DNA from: Ga0077527 sp032128415
GTDB lineage: Bacteria > Pseudomonadota > Gammaproteobacteria > Burkholderiales > SG8-41
Assembly: GCA_032128415.1 (NCBI GenBank)
Contig: JAQBGW010000134.1
Span: 6,092-70,091, forward strand
Length of the DNA stretch: 64,000 nucleotides
Reading direction: 5' to 3'
A program made the translations under genes and the position numbers. Positions 34,241-43,629 of the stretch are shown here, piece by piece. The notes beneath the pieces were generated by a model. That model did no database searches. It worked only from the letters and a program-made list of their open reading frames with translations, and had not been told where the DNA came from. Within the stretch, counting starts at the first letter, position 1, and each line of letters starts with the position of its first letter.

Positions 34241-35524
34241 CTAGCGCAATTGGTAAAACGCACTGCGCCCCGGATAGCTCACTGTATCGCCGAGGTCCTC
34301 TTCGATACGGAGCAGTTGGTTATATTTCGCCAGGCGATCGGTCCGCGACAAGGCGCCGGTCTTGATCTGCATGGCATTGGTAGCCACCGCGATGTCGGCA
34401 ATTGTGGTGTCCTCTGTTTCGCCTGAGCGGTGCGAGATGACCGCGGTGTAACGCGCGCGCTTGGCCATCTCGATGGCCGCCAGCGTTTCAGACAGCGTGC
34501 CGATCTGGTTGACCTTGATCAGGATTGAGTTGGCAATACCCTGTTCGATACCGCGTTTGAGATATTGGGTGTTGGTCACGAACAGGTCATCGCCGACAAG
34601 CTGCACGCGTTTGCCAAGTTTATCCGTCAACGTCTTCCAACCATCCCAGTCGTTCTCCGCCATGCCGTCTTCGATGCTGATGATCGGGTATTTATCAACC
34701 CAGGCCGCCAGGTAATCGACAAATTCCGGTGCTTTCAGCGATAAGCCTTCAGAGCTCAATGTGTATTCGCCATCTTCATAGAATTCGGAACTGGCGCAAT
34801 CCAGCGCCAGCGCCACATCCTCACCGGGGCGATAACCGGCCGCTTCAATTGCCTCAAGAATGACCTTGATCGCCGCCTCGTGCTTGGGCAACCGCGGCGC
34901 AAATCCGCCTTCGTCGCCGACCGCTGTGGACAGGCCACGATCCGTCAACAGCTTGCGCAGTGTGTGAAACACTTCAACGCCACAGCGTAGTGCTTCGCTG
35001 AAGCTGGTCATGCCTATCGGCACGATCATGAATTCCTGCATGTCCAACCCATTGTCAGCGTGCGCGCCGCCATTGATGACGTTCATCATCGGCACCGGCA
35101 TCACCATGGGTCCCGCACCGCCGAGGTAGCGATGCAGCGGTAATCCGGACTCCTCGGCTGCCGCCCGTGCCACTGCCATTGATACCGCCAGCATGGCATT
35201 GGCACCCAGACGCGATTTATTCTCGGTGCCGTCGAGATCCAGCAGCGTGCGATCGACGAATGACTGCTCTGTCGCATCGACACCGATCACCGCCTCGCAG
35301 ATCTCGGTATTCACATGCTCAACGGCTTTGCGCACGCCCTTGCCACCATAGCGCGCCATGTCGCCGTCGCGCAACTCGATGGCCTCGCGGCTGCCCGTCG
35401 AAGCACCGGACGGCACCGCGGCACGCCCCAAGATTCCGGATTCGAGCAACACATCGGCCTCCACCGTCGGATTGCCGCGTGAATCCAGAATTTCCCTGCC
35501 GATCACATCTACGATTGCGCTCAT
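34241..35524 (-). CDS. eno: enolase
   Basis: A 427-residue glycolytic enzyme converting 2-phosphoglycerate to PEP. It contains GASTGSREAIELRDGD, the metal/active-site segments SIEDGMAENDWDGW and LVGDDLFVTN, and LIKVNQIGTLSET, with SHRSGETEDT near the end. PEP is also the substrate of the neighbouring KdsA and the product of PpsA, all within about 6 kb. Confidence 0.98.
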   Translation of the reverse strand: MSAIVDVIGREILDSRGNPTVEADVLLESGILGRAAVPSGASTGSREAIELRDGDMARYGGKGVRKAVEHVNTEICEAVIGVDATEQSFVDRTLLDLDGTENKSRLGANAMLAVSMAVARAAAEESGLPLHRYLGGAGPMVMPVPMMNVINGGAHADNGLDMQEFMIVPIGMTSFSEALRCGVEVFHTLRKLLTDRGLSTAVGDEGGFAPRLPKHEAAIKVILEAIEAAGYRPGEDVALALDCASSEFYEDGEYTLSSEGLSLKAPEFVDYLAAWVDKYPIISIEDGMAENDWDGWKTLTDKLGKRVQLVGDDLFVTNTQYLKRGIEQGIANSILIKVNQIGTLSETLAAIEMAKRARYTAVISHRSGETEDTTIADIAVATNAMQIKTGALSRTDRLAKYNQLLRIEEDLGDTVSYPGRSAFYQLR

Positions 35525-35551
35525 TGCCAGTTCCCGGATAGTTCGGTCAGA

Positions 35552-36388
35552 TTAAAGATTGTTTTCTGCAAAGCCGTCGCGCTTGACCAACGCATCGATC
35601 GCAGTCAGTGTCGCCAGCAGTGCTTTCATGTGCTGCAGCGGCCAGGCATTTGGCCCGTCGGACAACGCTTTCTCCGGCTGCGGATGCGTTTCCATGAACA
35701 AACCGGAGACGCCGCTGGCAACCGCAGCGCGTGCCAGTACCGGCACAAACTCACGCTGCCCGCCGCTGCTGGTACCCTGTCCACCAGGTAACTGCACCGA
35801 ATGCGTCGCGTCGAACACCACCGGGCAGCCGGTGTTGCGCATGATCATCAGTGAGCGCATATCGGACACCAGATTGTTATAGCCAAAAGTGACGCCGCGT
35901 TCGCAGACCATGATGTTGTCCGTACCGCTGGCGGCGCGCGCCTTGTCAACCACATTGACCATGTCACCGGGCGCCAGAAACTGGCCTTTTTTGATATTGA
36001 CCGGCTTGCCTGCGGCGGCAGCCGCGCTGATGAAATCGGTCTGCCGGCACAGGAAAGCCGGCGTCTGCAATACATCGACCGTTGCTGCGACCTGCACAAT
36101 TTCTTCGATGGCATGCACATCGGTCAACACGGGAACATTCAGCGTTTTACGCACGTCGGCCAGAATTTCAAGGCCTTTATCCATGCCCAGACCGCGAAAA
36201 GACTTGTTCGAACTACGGTTGGCTTTGTCGTACGAGGATTTATAGATAAACGGAATATTAAGTTCCACGCATATCTTTTTCAGTTCACCGGCCGTATCCA
36301 TAGCCATGGCGCGCGACTCGACGACGCAAGGTCCGGCTATCAGGAATAGCGGACGATCCAGTCCAACTTCGAATCCACAAAGTTTCAT
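35552..36388 (-). CDS. kdsA: 3-deoxy-D-manno-octulosonate 8-phosphate synthase
   Basis: A 278-residue TIM-barrel aldolase condensing PEP with D-arabinose 5-phosphate for the KDO of lipopolysaccharide. It has IAGPCVVESRAMAMD, YKSSYDKANRSS, DVHAIEE and FDATHSVQLPGG. The ATG at 36388 gives the usual N-terminus (MKLCGFEVGLDRPL); the upstream frame overlaps pyrG. The gap to pyrG is 34 bp. Confidence 0.97.
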   Translation of the reverse strand: MKLCGFEVGLDRPLFLIAGPCVVESRAMAMDTAGELKKICVELNIPFIYKSSYDKANRSSNKSFRGLGMDKGLEILADVRKTLNVPVLTDVHAIEEIVQVAATVDVLQTPAFLCRQTDFISAAAAAGKPVNIKKGQFLAPGDMVNVVDKARAASGTDNIMVCERGVTFGYNNLVSDMRSLMIMRNTGCPVVFDATHSVQLPGGQGTSSGGQREFVPVLARAAVASGVSGLFMETHPQPEKALSDGPNAWPLQHMKALLATLTAIDALVKRDGFAENNL

Positions 36389-36422
36389 GGCAGAACGGCG
36401 TACAAGCGACGCTTGCTGTGCA

Positions 36423-38108
36423 TCAGGCCGTGCCACCGATCGCACGTTGCAAATGAGCACTCTGCAACTGTGACTTGCGACGCGCAGAACGCACATGTAC
36501 CAGCGCGGCTTCCACAAACGACTTGAACAGCGGATGGCCGCCGCGCGGCGTGGATGTAAATTCCGGATGAAACTGGCATCCGACAAACCACGGATGGCCC
36601 GGAACTTCCACCATCTCGCAAAGGTCGCCGGTCAACGAAAGGCCGCTGACGGCCAGTCCGGCCTCCTGCAAGCGCGGCAGATAATGATTATTGACTTCGT
36701 AACGATGGCGATGTCTTTCAACGATGCGATCCGCACCATAGATTTTGCGCGCCAGCGACCCTGATTTCAGCTCACATTCCTGGCCGCCCAGGCGCATAGT
36801 GCCGCCCAGATCGGACCGGGCATCGCGATGTTCGACACGACCGTCGCGATCCTGCCACTCGGTAATCAGCGCCACCACGGGGTGCGGCGTCTCCGGATCG
36901 AATTCAGTGCTGTGCGCACCCTCAAGTCCGGCCATGTTGCGAGCGCATTCGATAACGGCGAGCTGCATGCCGAGGCAGATCCCGAGATAAGGTATTCCGT
37001 TCTTGCGGGCGAAGCTGATGGCCTGAATTTTTCCCTCCACCCCACGTTTGCCGAATCCGCCGGGCACCAGTATCGCGTCCATGCTTTCCAGGCACGCCGT
37101 TCCGCTTTTCTCAATGCTTTCCGAATCAACGTAATGAATATTAATCTTGGAGGTGGTATGGATGCCGGCGTGGATCAACGATTCCGACAAGGATTTGTAT
37201 GATTCAGTCAAATCAACATATTTTCCGACCAGCGCAATGCTGACTTCATGTTGCGGATGCTCCAGCGCATGAATTACCCGCTGCCAGCTCGACAGGTCCG
37301 CCGGCTTCGGATTGATGGACAATTTGTGGCAGACAATGTCATCCAGACGCTGTTCGTGCAGCATGCCGGGAATCTTGTAAATACTGTCCACATCCACCGC
37401 GGAGATCACGGCATCGACACTGACGTTGGTAAACAGCGCAATCTTGCGGCGCTCACCGTCCGGCAGGGGTCGATCCGCCCGGCACAGCAACACGTCGGGC
37501 TGAATACCGATCTCACGCAGTTCCTTTACCGAGTGCTGCGTTGGCTTGGTCTTGATTTCGCCGGCAGAGGCTATGTACGGCACCAGCGTCAGATGGATAT
37601 AGCAGACGTTATCCCGACCGACCTCGATTCCCATCTGGCGTATTGCTTCGAGAAACGGCAGGGATTCTATGTCACCCACCGTGCCGCCGATTTCCACCAG
37701 CACGATTTCGGCCTCACCTGCCCCGCGCCTGATGTACAGCTTGATCTCGTCGGTGATGTGCGGAATGACCTGAACGGTACCGCCGAGATAATCTCCGCGG
37801 CGTTCCTTCTTTATGACGCTCTCGTAAATCTGCCCGGTAGTGAAGTTGTTGCGCTTGCCCATGCGGGCATCGATAAAGCGCTCATAGTGTCCCAGATCAA
37901 GATCGGTCTCGGCGCCATCCTCGGTGACGAATACTTCGCCGTGCTGAAAGGGGCTCATGGTGCCGGGATCCACATTGATGTAGGGATCCAGCTTGAGCAT
38001 TGAAACCTTGATGCCGCGGGATTCGAGAATTGCGGCGAGGGAGGCGGCAGCGATACCTTTACCAAGGGAGGAAACTACACCACCAGTGACAAAGATATAT
38101 TTGGTCAT
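36423..38108 (-). CDS. pyrG: CTP synthase
   Basis: A 561-residue enzyme making CTP from UTP, ATP and glutamine. The N-terminal synthase domain starts KYIFVTGGVVSSLGKGIAAASL. The C-terminal class I glutamine amidotransferase has its nucleophile Cys in LGICLGMQ and the His in FHPEF. First gene of pyrG-kdsA-eno-ftsB. Confidence 0.98.
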   Translation of the reverse strand: MTKYIFVTGGVVSSLGKGIAAASLAAILESRGIKVSMLKLDPYINVDPGTMSPFQHGEVFVTEDGAETDLDLGHYERFIDARMGKRNNFTTGQIYESVIKKERRGDYLGGTVQVIPHITDEIKLYIRRGAGEAEIVLVEIGGTVGDIESLPFLEAIRQMGIEVGRDNVCYIHLTLVPYIASAGEIKTKPTQHSVKELREIGIQPDVLLCRADRPLPDGERRKIALFTNVSVDAVISAVDVDSIYKIPGMLHEQRLDDIVCHKLSINPKPADLSSWQRVIHALEHPQHEVSIALVGKYVDLTESYKSLSESLIHAGIHTTSKINIHYVDSESIEKSGTACLESMDAILVPGGFGKRGVEGKIQAISFARKNGIPYLGICLGMQLAVIECARNMAGLEGAHSTEFDPETPHPVVALITEWQDRDGRVEHRDARSDLGGTMRLGGQECELKSGSLARKIYGADRIVERHRHRYEVNNHYLPRLQEAGLAVSGLSLTGDLCEMVEVPGHPWFVGCQFHPEFTSTPRGGHPLFKSFVEAALVHVRSARRKSQLQSAHLQRAIGGTA

Positions 38109-38172
38109 CTCATATAGGCCGACGTTTATTCATTTTATCCCATTTCGCGCAATCTTCCAATCAAACTCGCAG

Positions 38173-40557
38173 TCACGCCGGCTTGCCCCCGCGCGCCAAA
38201 TACAACCAGGTCTCAACCACCGTATCCGGATTCAATGACAGGCTCTCAATGCCCTCCTGCACCAGCCATTCAGCGAGATCAGGATGGTCCGAAGGCCCCT
38301 GTCCGCATATCCCCACATATTTGTTGGCTTTACGGCAGGCCACGATCGCCAGATGCAACATGTGTTTGACTGCAGGATCCCGTTCATCGAAAGCGTCGGC
38401 AATGATTCCCGAATCACGATCGAGTGCGAGCGTCATTTGCGTCATGTCATTGGAGCCGATGGAGAAGCCGTCGAAATGCTCGAGAAACTGGTCGGCCAGA
38501 ATGGCATTTGACGGAATCTCGCACATCATGATGATGCGCAATCCGTTTTTCCCGCGCTCCAGGCCATTTTCAGCCAACAGCTTCAGCACTTTTTTAGCCT
38601 CATCCACGGTACGGACGAACGGCACCATAATCTCGATGTTGGTCAGCCCCATTTCGTCGCGCACCTTTTTCATGGCGCGGCACTCCAGCTCAAAACAGTC
38701 CCGAAACTGCGCAGAAATGTAACGTGACGCACCGCGGAACCCAAGCATCGGGTTTTCCTCATGCGGCTCGTAGCGCGAACCTCCGGTCAGACTGGAATAC
38801 TCGTTGGATTTGAAATCCGACAACCGCACGATCACCGGTTTCGGCCAGAACGCTGCGCCCAGCGTGGACACGCCCTCAACCATTTTCTCAACATAAAAAG
38901 TGACCGGATCCGTGTAACCGGCGCTGTGCTCCTCAACCGCGACTTTCAGATCGGCGCCGAGGTCCGGGTAAGCCAGCACTGCTTTGGGATGCACGCCAAT
39001 CATGCGCGCGATAATGAACTCCAGCCGCGCCAGTCCGACACCCTCATTGGGCAGCCGCTGAAACTCGAATGCCAACTCCGGATTGCCCACGTTCATGGTA
39101 ATTTTCACCGGACATGGCGGCATGCTCGACAACCTCAGGTCGATGACCTCGGCCTGCAACTCGCCGCGATAGACAAAGCCAGTGTCACCTTCCGCACACG
39201 AGACGGTTACAGGCTTGGCCTCTTTCAGCACCTCAGTGGCATCGCCGCAGCCGACCACGGCAGGAATACCCAACTCACGTGCAATGATCGCTGCGTGGCA
39301 GGTGCGTCCACCACGGTTGGTGACGATGGCCGATGCCCGTTTCATCACCGGCTCCCAGTCCGGATCGGTCATGTCGGTCACCAGCACGTCGCCCGGCTTG
39401 ACGCGATCCATTTCCGCAGCGCTCTTGATCAGGCGCACTGGGCCACTGCCGATGCGCTGCCCGATGGCACGCCCGGTTGTCAGCACCTCTGAACGCTCTT
39501 TCAACCGATAGCGGCGCAGCGTATCCACTTTCTCGCTGGCTTTCACGGTTTCCGGCCGCGCTTGCAGGATATACAGCTTGCCGTCGTTGCCATCCCGGCC
39601 CCACTCGATGTCCATCGGGCGCTGGTAATGCGCCTCAATGATCATCGCGTAGCGGGCGAGCTCATTGACTTCGTCATCAGTAATCGAAAATTTCCGGCGT
39701 TCTGACTCTGGAACTTCAATCGTCTGCACCGATTTACCGGCCTGGCGGTTTTCTGTAAAAATCATCCGCAACGCCTTTGAGCCCAGACCACGGCGCAGGA
39801 TGGCACTTTTGCCTTCCTTCAAGCCGCGCTTATAAACATAAAATTCGTCCGGATTGACCTGCCCCTGCACCACGGTCTCACCCAGCCCGTAGGCCGAAGT
39901 AATAAACACCACCTGATCAAAACCGGACTCGGTGTCCAGCGTAAACATAACGCCACTTGCCCCTTTATCGCTGCGTACCATGCGCTGCACTGCTGCAGAC
40001 AGTGCCACTTCGTCGTGGGTAAATCCCTGGTGTACGCGATAGGAGATCGCACGATCGTTATAGAGCGACGCGAATACGTGCTTGATGGCTTCGAGCAGAT
40101 TGTTCAAGCCGTGCACATTGAGATAGGTTTCCTGCTGCCCCGCGAATGATGCATCCGGGAGATCCTCGGCAGTCGCCGACGAGCGCACTGCAAAAGTCAC
40201 ATCGGCACCCGATTCCTTGACGAGCCGCGTATAGGCAACGTCTATGGCGGCGCGAAACGCTGCACTGAATTCCTGAGCAACGATCCAGCCGCGGATTTCC
40301 TTGCCGGCGGAAGTCAATGCCGACACATCGTCAGGGTTGAAACCGGCCAGCCGTTTGGATATGCGCGCGTCCAGCCCGCCTTCTCCAAGAAACTGGCGGT
40401 AGGCATCAGCCGTTGTCGCGAAACCGCCAGGAACGCGGACTCCCGCTCCTGCCAATTGGCTGATCATTTCGCCCAGCGACGCATTCTTTCCGCCCACCCG
40501 CGCCACATCACTCATGCGCAACGCACCGAGTCCGATCACCAATTCCTTGCCGCTCAT
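38173..40557 (-). CDS. ppsA: phosphoenolpyruvate synthase
   Basis: A 794-residue enzyme converting pyruvate + ATP to PEP + AMP + Pi. The N-terminal ATP-binding domain (VGGKNASLGEM, FAVRSSATAEDLPDASFAGQ), the central phosphohistidine domain (GGRTCHAAIIARELG, catalytic His) and the C-terminal PEP-binding TIM barrel (GSNDMTQMTLALDRDSG, ICGQGPSDHP) are complete. The start at 40557 has AAGGA upstream; the frame extends 50 codons further without support. It is divergent from its regulator ppsR. Confidence 0.97.
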   Translation of the reverse strand: MSGKELVIGLGALRMSDVARVGGKNASLGEMISQLAGAGVRVPGGFATTADAYRQFLGEGGLDARISKRLAGFNPDDVSALTSAGKEIRGWIVAQEFSAAFRAAIDVAYTRLVKESGADVTFAVRSSATAEDLPDASFAGQQETYLNVHGLNNLLEAIKHVFASLYNDRAISYRVHQGFTHDEVALSAAVQRMVRSDKGASGVMFTLDTESGFDQVVFITSAYGLGETVVQGQVNPDEFYVYKRGLKEGKSAILRRGLGSKALRMIFTENRQAGKSVQTIEVPESERRKFSITDDEVNELARYAMIIEAHYQRPMDIEWGRDGNDGKLYILQARPETVKASEKVDTLRRYRLKERSEVLTTGRAIGQRIGSGPVRLIKSAAEMDRVKPGDVLVTDMTDPDWEPVMKRASAIVTNRGGRTCHAAIIARELGIPAVVGCGDATEVLKEAKPVTVSCAEGDTGFVYRGELQAEVIDLRLSSMPPCPVKITMNVGNPELAFEFQRLPNEGVGLARLEFIIARMIGVHPKAVLAYPDLGADLKVAVEEHSAGYTDPVTFYVEKMVEGVSTLGAAFWPKPVIVRLSDFKSNEYSSLTGGSRYEPHEENPMLGFRGASRYISAQFRDCFELECRAMKKVRDEMGLTNIEIMVPFVRTVDEAKKVLKLLAENGLERGKNGLRIIMMCEIPSNAILADQFLEHFDGFSIGSNDMTQMTLALDRDSGIIADAFDERDPAVKHMLHLAIVACRKANKYVGICGQGPSDHPDLAEWLVQEGIESLSLNPDTVVETWLYLARGGKPA

Positions 40558-40638
40558 GCAGATTCCTTGATTGTAAGTCTCGTCAAAAGGCGATATTTTA
40601 CCGAATCCCCGCACCGGTTCCCTAGAGCCCCTAACATA

Positions 40639-41463
40639 ATGAGTGCACAACGCACCGCTTTTTTTGTATCTGACCGCACCGGCATCACTGCTGAAATGCT
40701 CGGCCACAGCCTGCTGACCCAGTTCGACGGCGTCCGCCTGAAGGAAATTACCGTTCCGTTCATCGACTCGACCGAAAAAGCGCGGAGCTTTGTCCGTCAG
40801 GTCAATGACACGGCCATCGCGGACGGCGTGAGACCCATTGTGATCAGCACGCTGGTCAATACCGATATTGCCGGCGTCGTCGCCACGGCCAACGCCTTAT
40901 TCCTTGATTCTTTTGAGATTTTCATTGCCCCGCTCGAGCGCGAACTGGGCGTCAAGGCGTCCCATGCCATCGGGCGCTCGCATAATACCGACGACTTCGT
41001 GAACTATCACCACCGCATCGAAGCGGTGAACTACGCACTGTCGCACGACGACGGTGTGTCCAAGCGCGATCTGAGCGAAGCCGAGATTATCCTGGTCGGC
41101 GTCTCCCGTTGCGGCAAGACACCAACCTGCCTGTATCTTGCCATGCAATACGGTATCCGTGCCGCGAATTATCCGCTGATTCCCGAAGATTTCAGTTCCA
41201 TGCAATTACCGGCTCAGATCAAAACGCTGCGAAGCCGGCTCTACGGCCTGACCATAAAGCCCAACCGGTTGCAGCAGATTCGCACCGAACGCCGGCCCGG
41301 CAGCAAGTACGCCACACTCGACAACTGTGAATTCGAGGTTCGCGAAGCTCAAGCCCTGATGCGACAGGAAGGTATCCCCTATCTGGACGCTACCAGCAAG
41401 TCCGTCGAAGAACTCGCCACTACGATCCTGCAGGAAGCCAAACTCGAACGCCGTATTTACTGA
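40639..41463 (+). CDS. ppsR: PEP synthase regulatory kinase/pyrophosphorylase
   Basis: A 274-residue DUF299/PSRP protein with P-loop GVSRCGKTPTCLYLA. It reversibly inactivates PEP synthase by ADP-dependent phosphorylation of a Thr next to the catalytic His and reactivates it with Pi. MSAQRTAFFVSDRTGITAEM at 40639 is the expected N-terminus. Divergence from ppsA across an 81-bp gap is the common arrangement. Its stop overlaps the convergent RNA methyltransferase end by 7 bp. Confidence 0.96.
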   Translation: MSAQRTAFFVSDRTGITAEMLGHSLLTQFDGVRLKEITVPFIDSTEKARSFVRQVNDTAIADGVRPIVISTLVNTDIAGVVATANALFLDSFEIFIAPLERELGVKASHAIGRSHNTDDFVNYHHRIEAVNYALSHDDGVSKRDLSEAEIILVGVSRCGKTPTCLYLAMQYGIRAANYPLIPEDFSSMQLPAQIKTLRSRLYGLTIKPNRLQQIRTERRPGSKYATLDNCEFEVREAQALMRQEGIPYLDATSKSVEELATTILQEAKLERRIY

Positions 41464-42239
41464 TTCCTCAGCTGGCGAACGCGTTCGAACAGGCACACCG
41501 CGGCTGCAGCGCCGACATTCAGCGATTCAGCCTTTCCCGGCAGCGGGATCTGTACCGTCTCGTGAGCCAGCGCGGCGGCTGCCGCCGTCAGGCCGGCGCC
41601 CTCATTACCGAAAAGCATTGCCACGTCCCCAGACAGCTGTGCATCAAATACCGGCGTTCCGCGCCCCACGGCAGTAGCCAAGATGCGCCCGCTATATCTC
41701 TGTGCCAGTTGTTGCAAATCTGCGCCTTCAATAATCTGCACCGCAAAATGCGCACCCATGCCTGCACGCAATACCCGCGGCGACCAGGCATGAACTGAAC
41801 GCGCTGAAAGACATACCGTCGGAATCGCAGCTGCTGCAGCAGAACGTAGTATGGAACCGAGATTCCCCGGATCCTGGATATCTTCCAGCCAAATACTGGC
41901 GCCGGTCAGTCGCTCGGGCATGGCAACCCGCGGCGTCGGCACCACAGCAATGATCCCGGTGGGTGTAGTCACCGACGACAATTCGCGAAATAAGGCATCC
42001 GACAGCAACAGCGGCGTACCGGCGTGCAATGACGGCAGCAATTGCATGACTTCAGCGTTGTCAGCACCGCTGCGGCTCAGCACAATCTCCGCCGGGACAC
42101 CGACCTGTTCGGCATAGGCTGATACGAGATGGATACCGTCAAGGATGGACATTCCCGCCGTGCGCCGCTCACGCGAAGACTGCGCCAGCTTCAGCAGCGC
42201 GCGAAACCGCGGATTATCAGCCGAAGTGATTATTTTCAT
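41457..42239 (-). CDS. TrmH/SpoU-family RNA 2'-O-methyltransferase
   Basis: A 260-residue SPOUT methyltransferase. The N-terminal substrate-binding domain (ITSADNPRFRALLKLAQ) precedes the SPOUT core with IWLEDIQDPGNLGSILRSAAA, AMLFGNEGAGL and IPLPGKAESLNVGAAAAVCLFE motifs. It probably methylates a ribose in rRNA (RlmB/TsnR-like); the site is unknown. Its ATG overlaps the senA stop as ATGA, coupling it to the selenoneine synthase gene. Confidence 0.9.
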   Translation of the reverse strand: MKIITSADNPRFRALLKLAQSSRERRTAGMSILDGIHLVSAYAEQVGVPAEIVLSRSGADNAEVMQLLPSLHAGTPLLLSDALFRELSSVTTPTGIIAVVPTPRVAMPERLTGASIWLEDIQDPGNLGSILRSAAAAAIPTVCLSARSVHAWSPRVLRAGMGAHFAVQIIEGADLQQLAQRYSGRILATAVGRGTPVFDAQLSGDVAMLFGNEGAGLTAAAAALAHETVQIPLPGKAESLNVGAAAAVCLFERVRQLRNQ

Positions 42240-43576
42240 AGTGCGCAAGTGCGAAATCCGGCAAATACATCGCGTCGGTCTGGCGTATAGAAATTGCGCC
42301 AGGTATTGCGGATCAACTCCGCGCGCGTCGCGTGACAACCGCCGCGCAATACCTTGTGTGTGCCGAACCAGGGTTCAGAATATTCCGCATAGGGATCACG
42401 CACATATCCCGGATAAGGCTGAAACCAGTCCGCCGTCCATTCCCAGACATTGCCGATCATCTGGCGCACCCCCCAGGCACTGTCTCCTGCTGCACAAGCG
42501 TTGACGGAAACACAACCACCTGCCACCCCGTACAGATTGGCCGTTGCCGCACTGGGCAGCACATTGCCCCAGGGAAAATGTCGTTTGACGCCTGACTGAT
42601 CGGGTACCGTAGAAGCCGCATATTCCCACTCCGCCTCGCTGGGCAAGCGTCGTCCCGCCCAGCGACACCAGGCTTCCGCTTCGTACCAATTTACGTGCAT
42701 GACGGGGGCGGCAAGCGGCAGCGGCTCCCAACGATCATAGATGCGGCATAGCCAGCCCGAGGCATCACGCCGCCAGTACACCGGCGCCGTCGCGGCTTGG
42801 CCCTTCACTGCCAGATTTTTCATCCACGCCAGGCCATCCTCGCTCCACCAATGCGGGTCAGTGTATCCGCCGGCATCGACAAATTCCGCGAACTGCGCAT
42901 TGCTCACTGGTGCACGCGCCATGCTGAACGGTTGCACCTCAATCGCATGCCCCCATTTTTCATTGTCAAAAACAAAACCACAATCGGGCTGCGCACCCAA
43001 TACAAACGCGCCACCACTGATGGCCACATCGCCTGCGCAGGCATCATCCTCGGGCAGCAACACCTGACGCACTCCCGGCGGCGCCGAGTAGCCCAGCGTC
43101 TGACGTGTGTAGGTCAGCGCCTCGCCATGCATTTCCTCATGCCAGGCACTCAGTTGCGCAAAATAACCGAGCGTCGCATCTGGTGTATCCCGCAACCGCT
43201 CCCCGACCGCTGTGCGTACCGACTGCAGATATTCCAGCGTCTGCGCAGGATTTGGCAGCGGCAGATTCCAGCGCGTCGCATGGGCTACACGTGCCGAGTC
43301 GTAACATTGATCTGCGCCATCAAGCAGCGACGCACCTACTCCGTTATTGCTGTGACGGCGCAAGCACCAGTATTCCTGAAACCAGCCGATGTGACCCAGT
43401 TCCCACAATGGCGGATTGACAATATTCAGACGGGCCCCCAACCATTGCCCGGTGGAGACATCGGCGACCAGGCCCAGCGTGCGGCGACGTGCCGCATCGA
43501 GCATGGCGTTCAGTTTGGCAGGGGTCGCTGAAGTTACGTTCACTGGAAATACATCCGCTGGCAGTGCATTGCGCAT
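42236..43576 (-). CDS. senA: selenoneine synthase SenA (EgtB-like)
   Basis: A 446-residue EgtB-type non-haem iron enzyme. The N-terminal DinB-like domain carries the likely iron ligands H62 (ELGHIGWFQE) and H146/H150 (WHEEMH). A C-terminal sulfatase-modifying-factor fold follows with LPSEAEWEYAA, IGNVWEWTADWF and VLRGGC. EgtB joins hercynine to a thiol; SenA joins hercynine to a selenosugar, giving selenoneine. I favour SenA because the divergent neighbour is a SenB-type glycosyltransferase and no egtC/D/A gene is present. No senC (selenophosphate synthetase) lies in the window. Sequence alone cannot fully exclude an ergothioneine (EgtB) role. Confidence 0.85.
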   Translation of the reverse strand: MRNALPADVFPVNVTSATPAKLNAMLDAARRRTLGLVADVSTGQWLGARLNIVNPPLWELGHIGWFQEYWCLRRHSNNGVGASLLDGADQCYDSARVAHATRWNLPLPNPAQTLEYLQSVRTAVGERLRDTPDATLGYFAQLSAWHEEMHGEALTYTRQTLGYSAPPGVRQVLLPEDDACAGDVAISGGAFVLGAQPDCGFVFDNEKWGHAIEVQPFSMARAPVSNAQFAEFVDAGGYTDPHWWSEDGLAWMKNLAVKGQAATAPVYWRRDASGWLCRIYDRWEPLPLAAPVMHVNWYEAEAWCRWAGRRLPSEAEWEYAASTVPDQSGVKRHFPWGNVLPSAATANLYGVAGGCVSVNACAAGDSAWGVRQMIGNVWEWTADWFQPYPGYVRDPYAEYSEPWFGTHKVLRGGCHATRAELIRNTWRNFYTPDRRDVFAGFRTCAL

Positions 43577-43582
43577 GGCGCA

Positions 43583-43608
43583 TTGCAGTTTGTTATAGTC
43601 AACTGCAA
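43583..43608. promoter_or_regulatory. perfect inverted repeat between senA and senB
   Basis: TTGCAGTT, 10 nt, AACTGCAA: an 8-bp perfect dyad covering half of the 53-bp gap from which the two sen genes diverge. The spacer contains TTATAG, usable as part of a -10 element in either direction. A dimeric regulator bound here could control both genes at once. No regulator gene is adjacent. Confidence 0.5.
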
Positions 43609-43629
43609 GTGTATCCGGATCACTGCTCC

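Noticed and set aside
42236..43576. Annotation as EgtB (ergothioneine) instead of SenA
   Set aside because: The fold is shared, but the divergent SenB-type gene and absence of egtA/C/D point to the selenium pathway. Kept as an alternative only.
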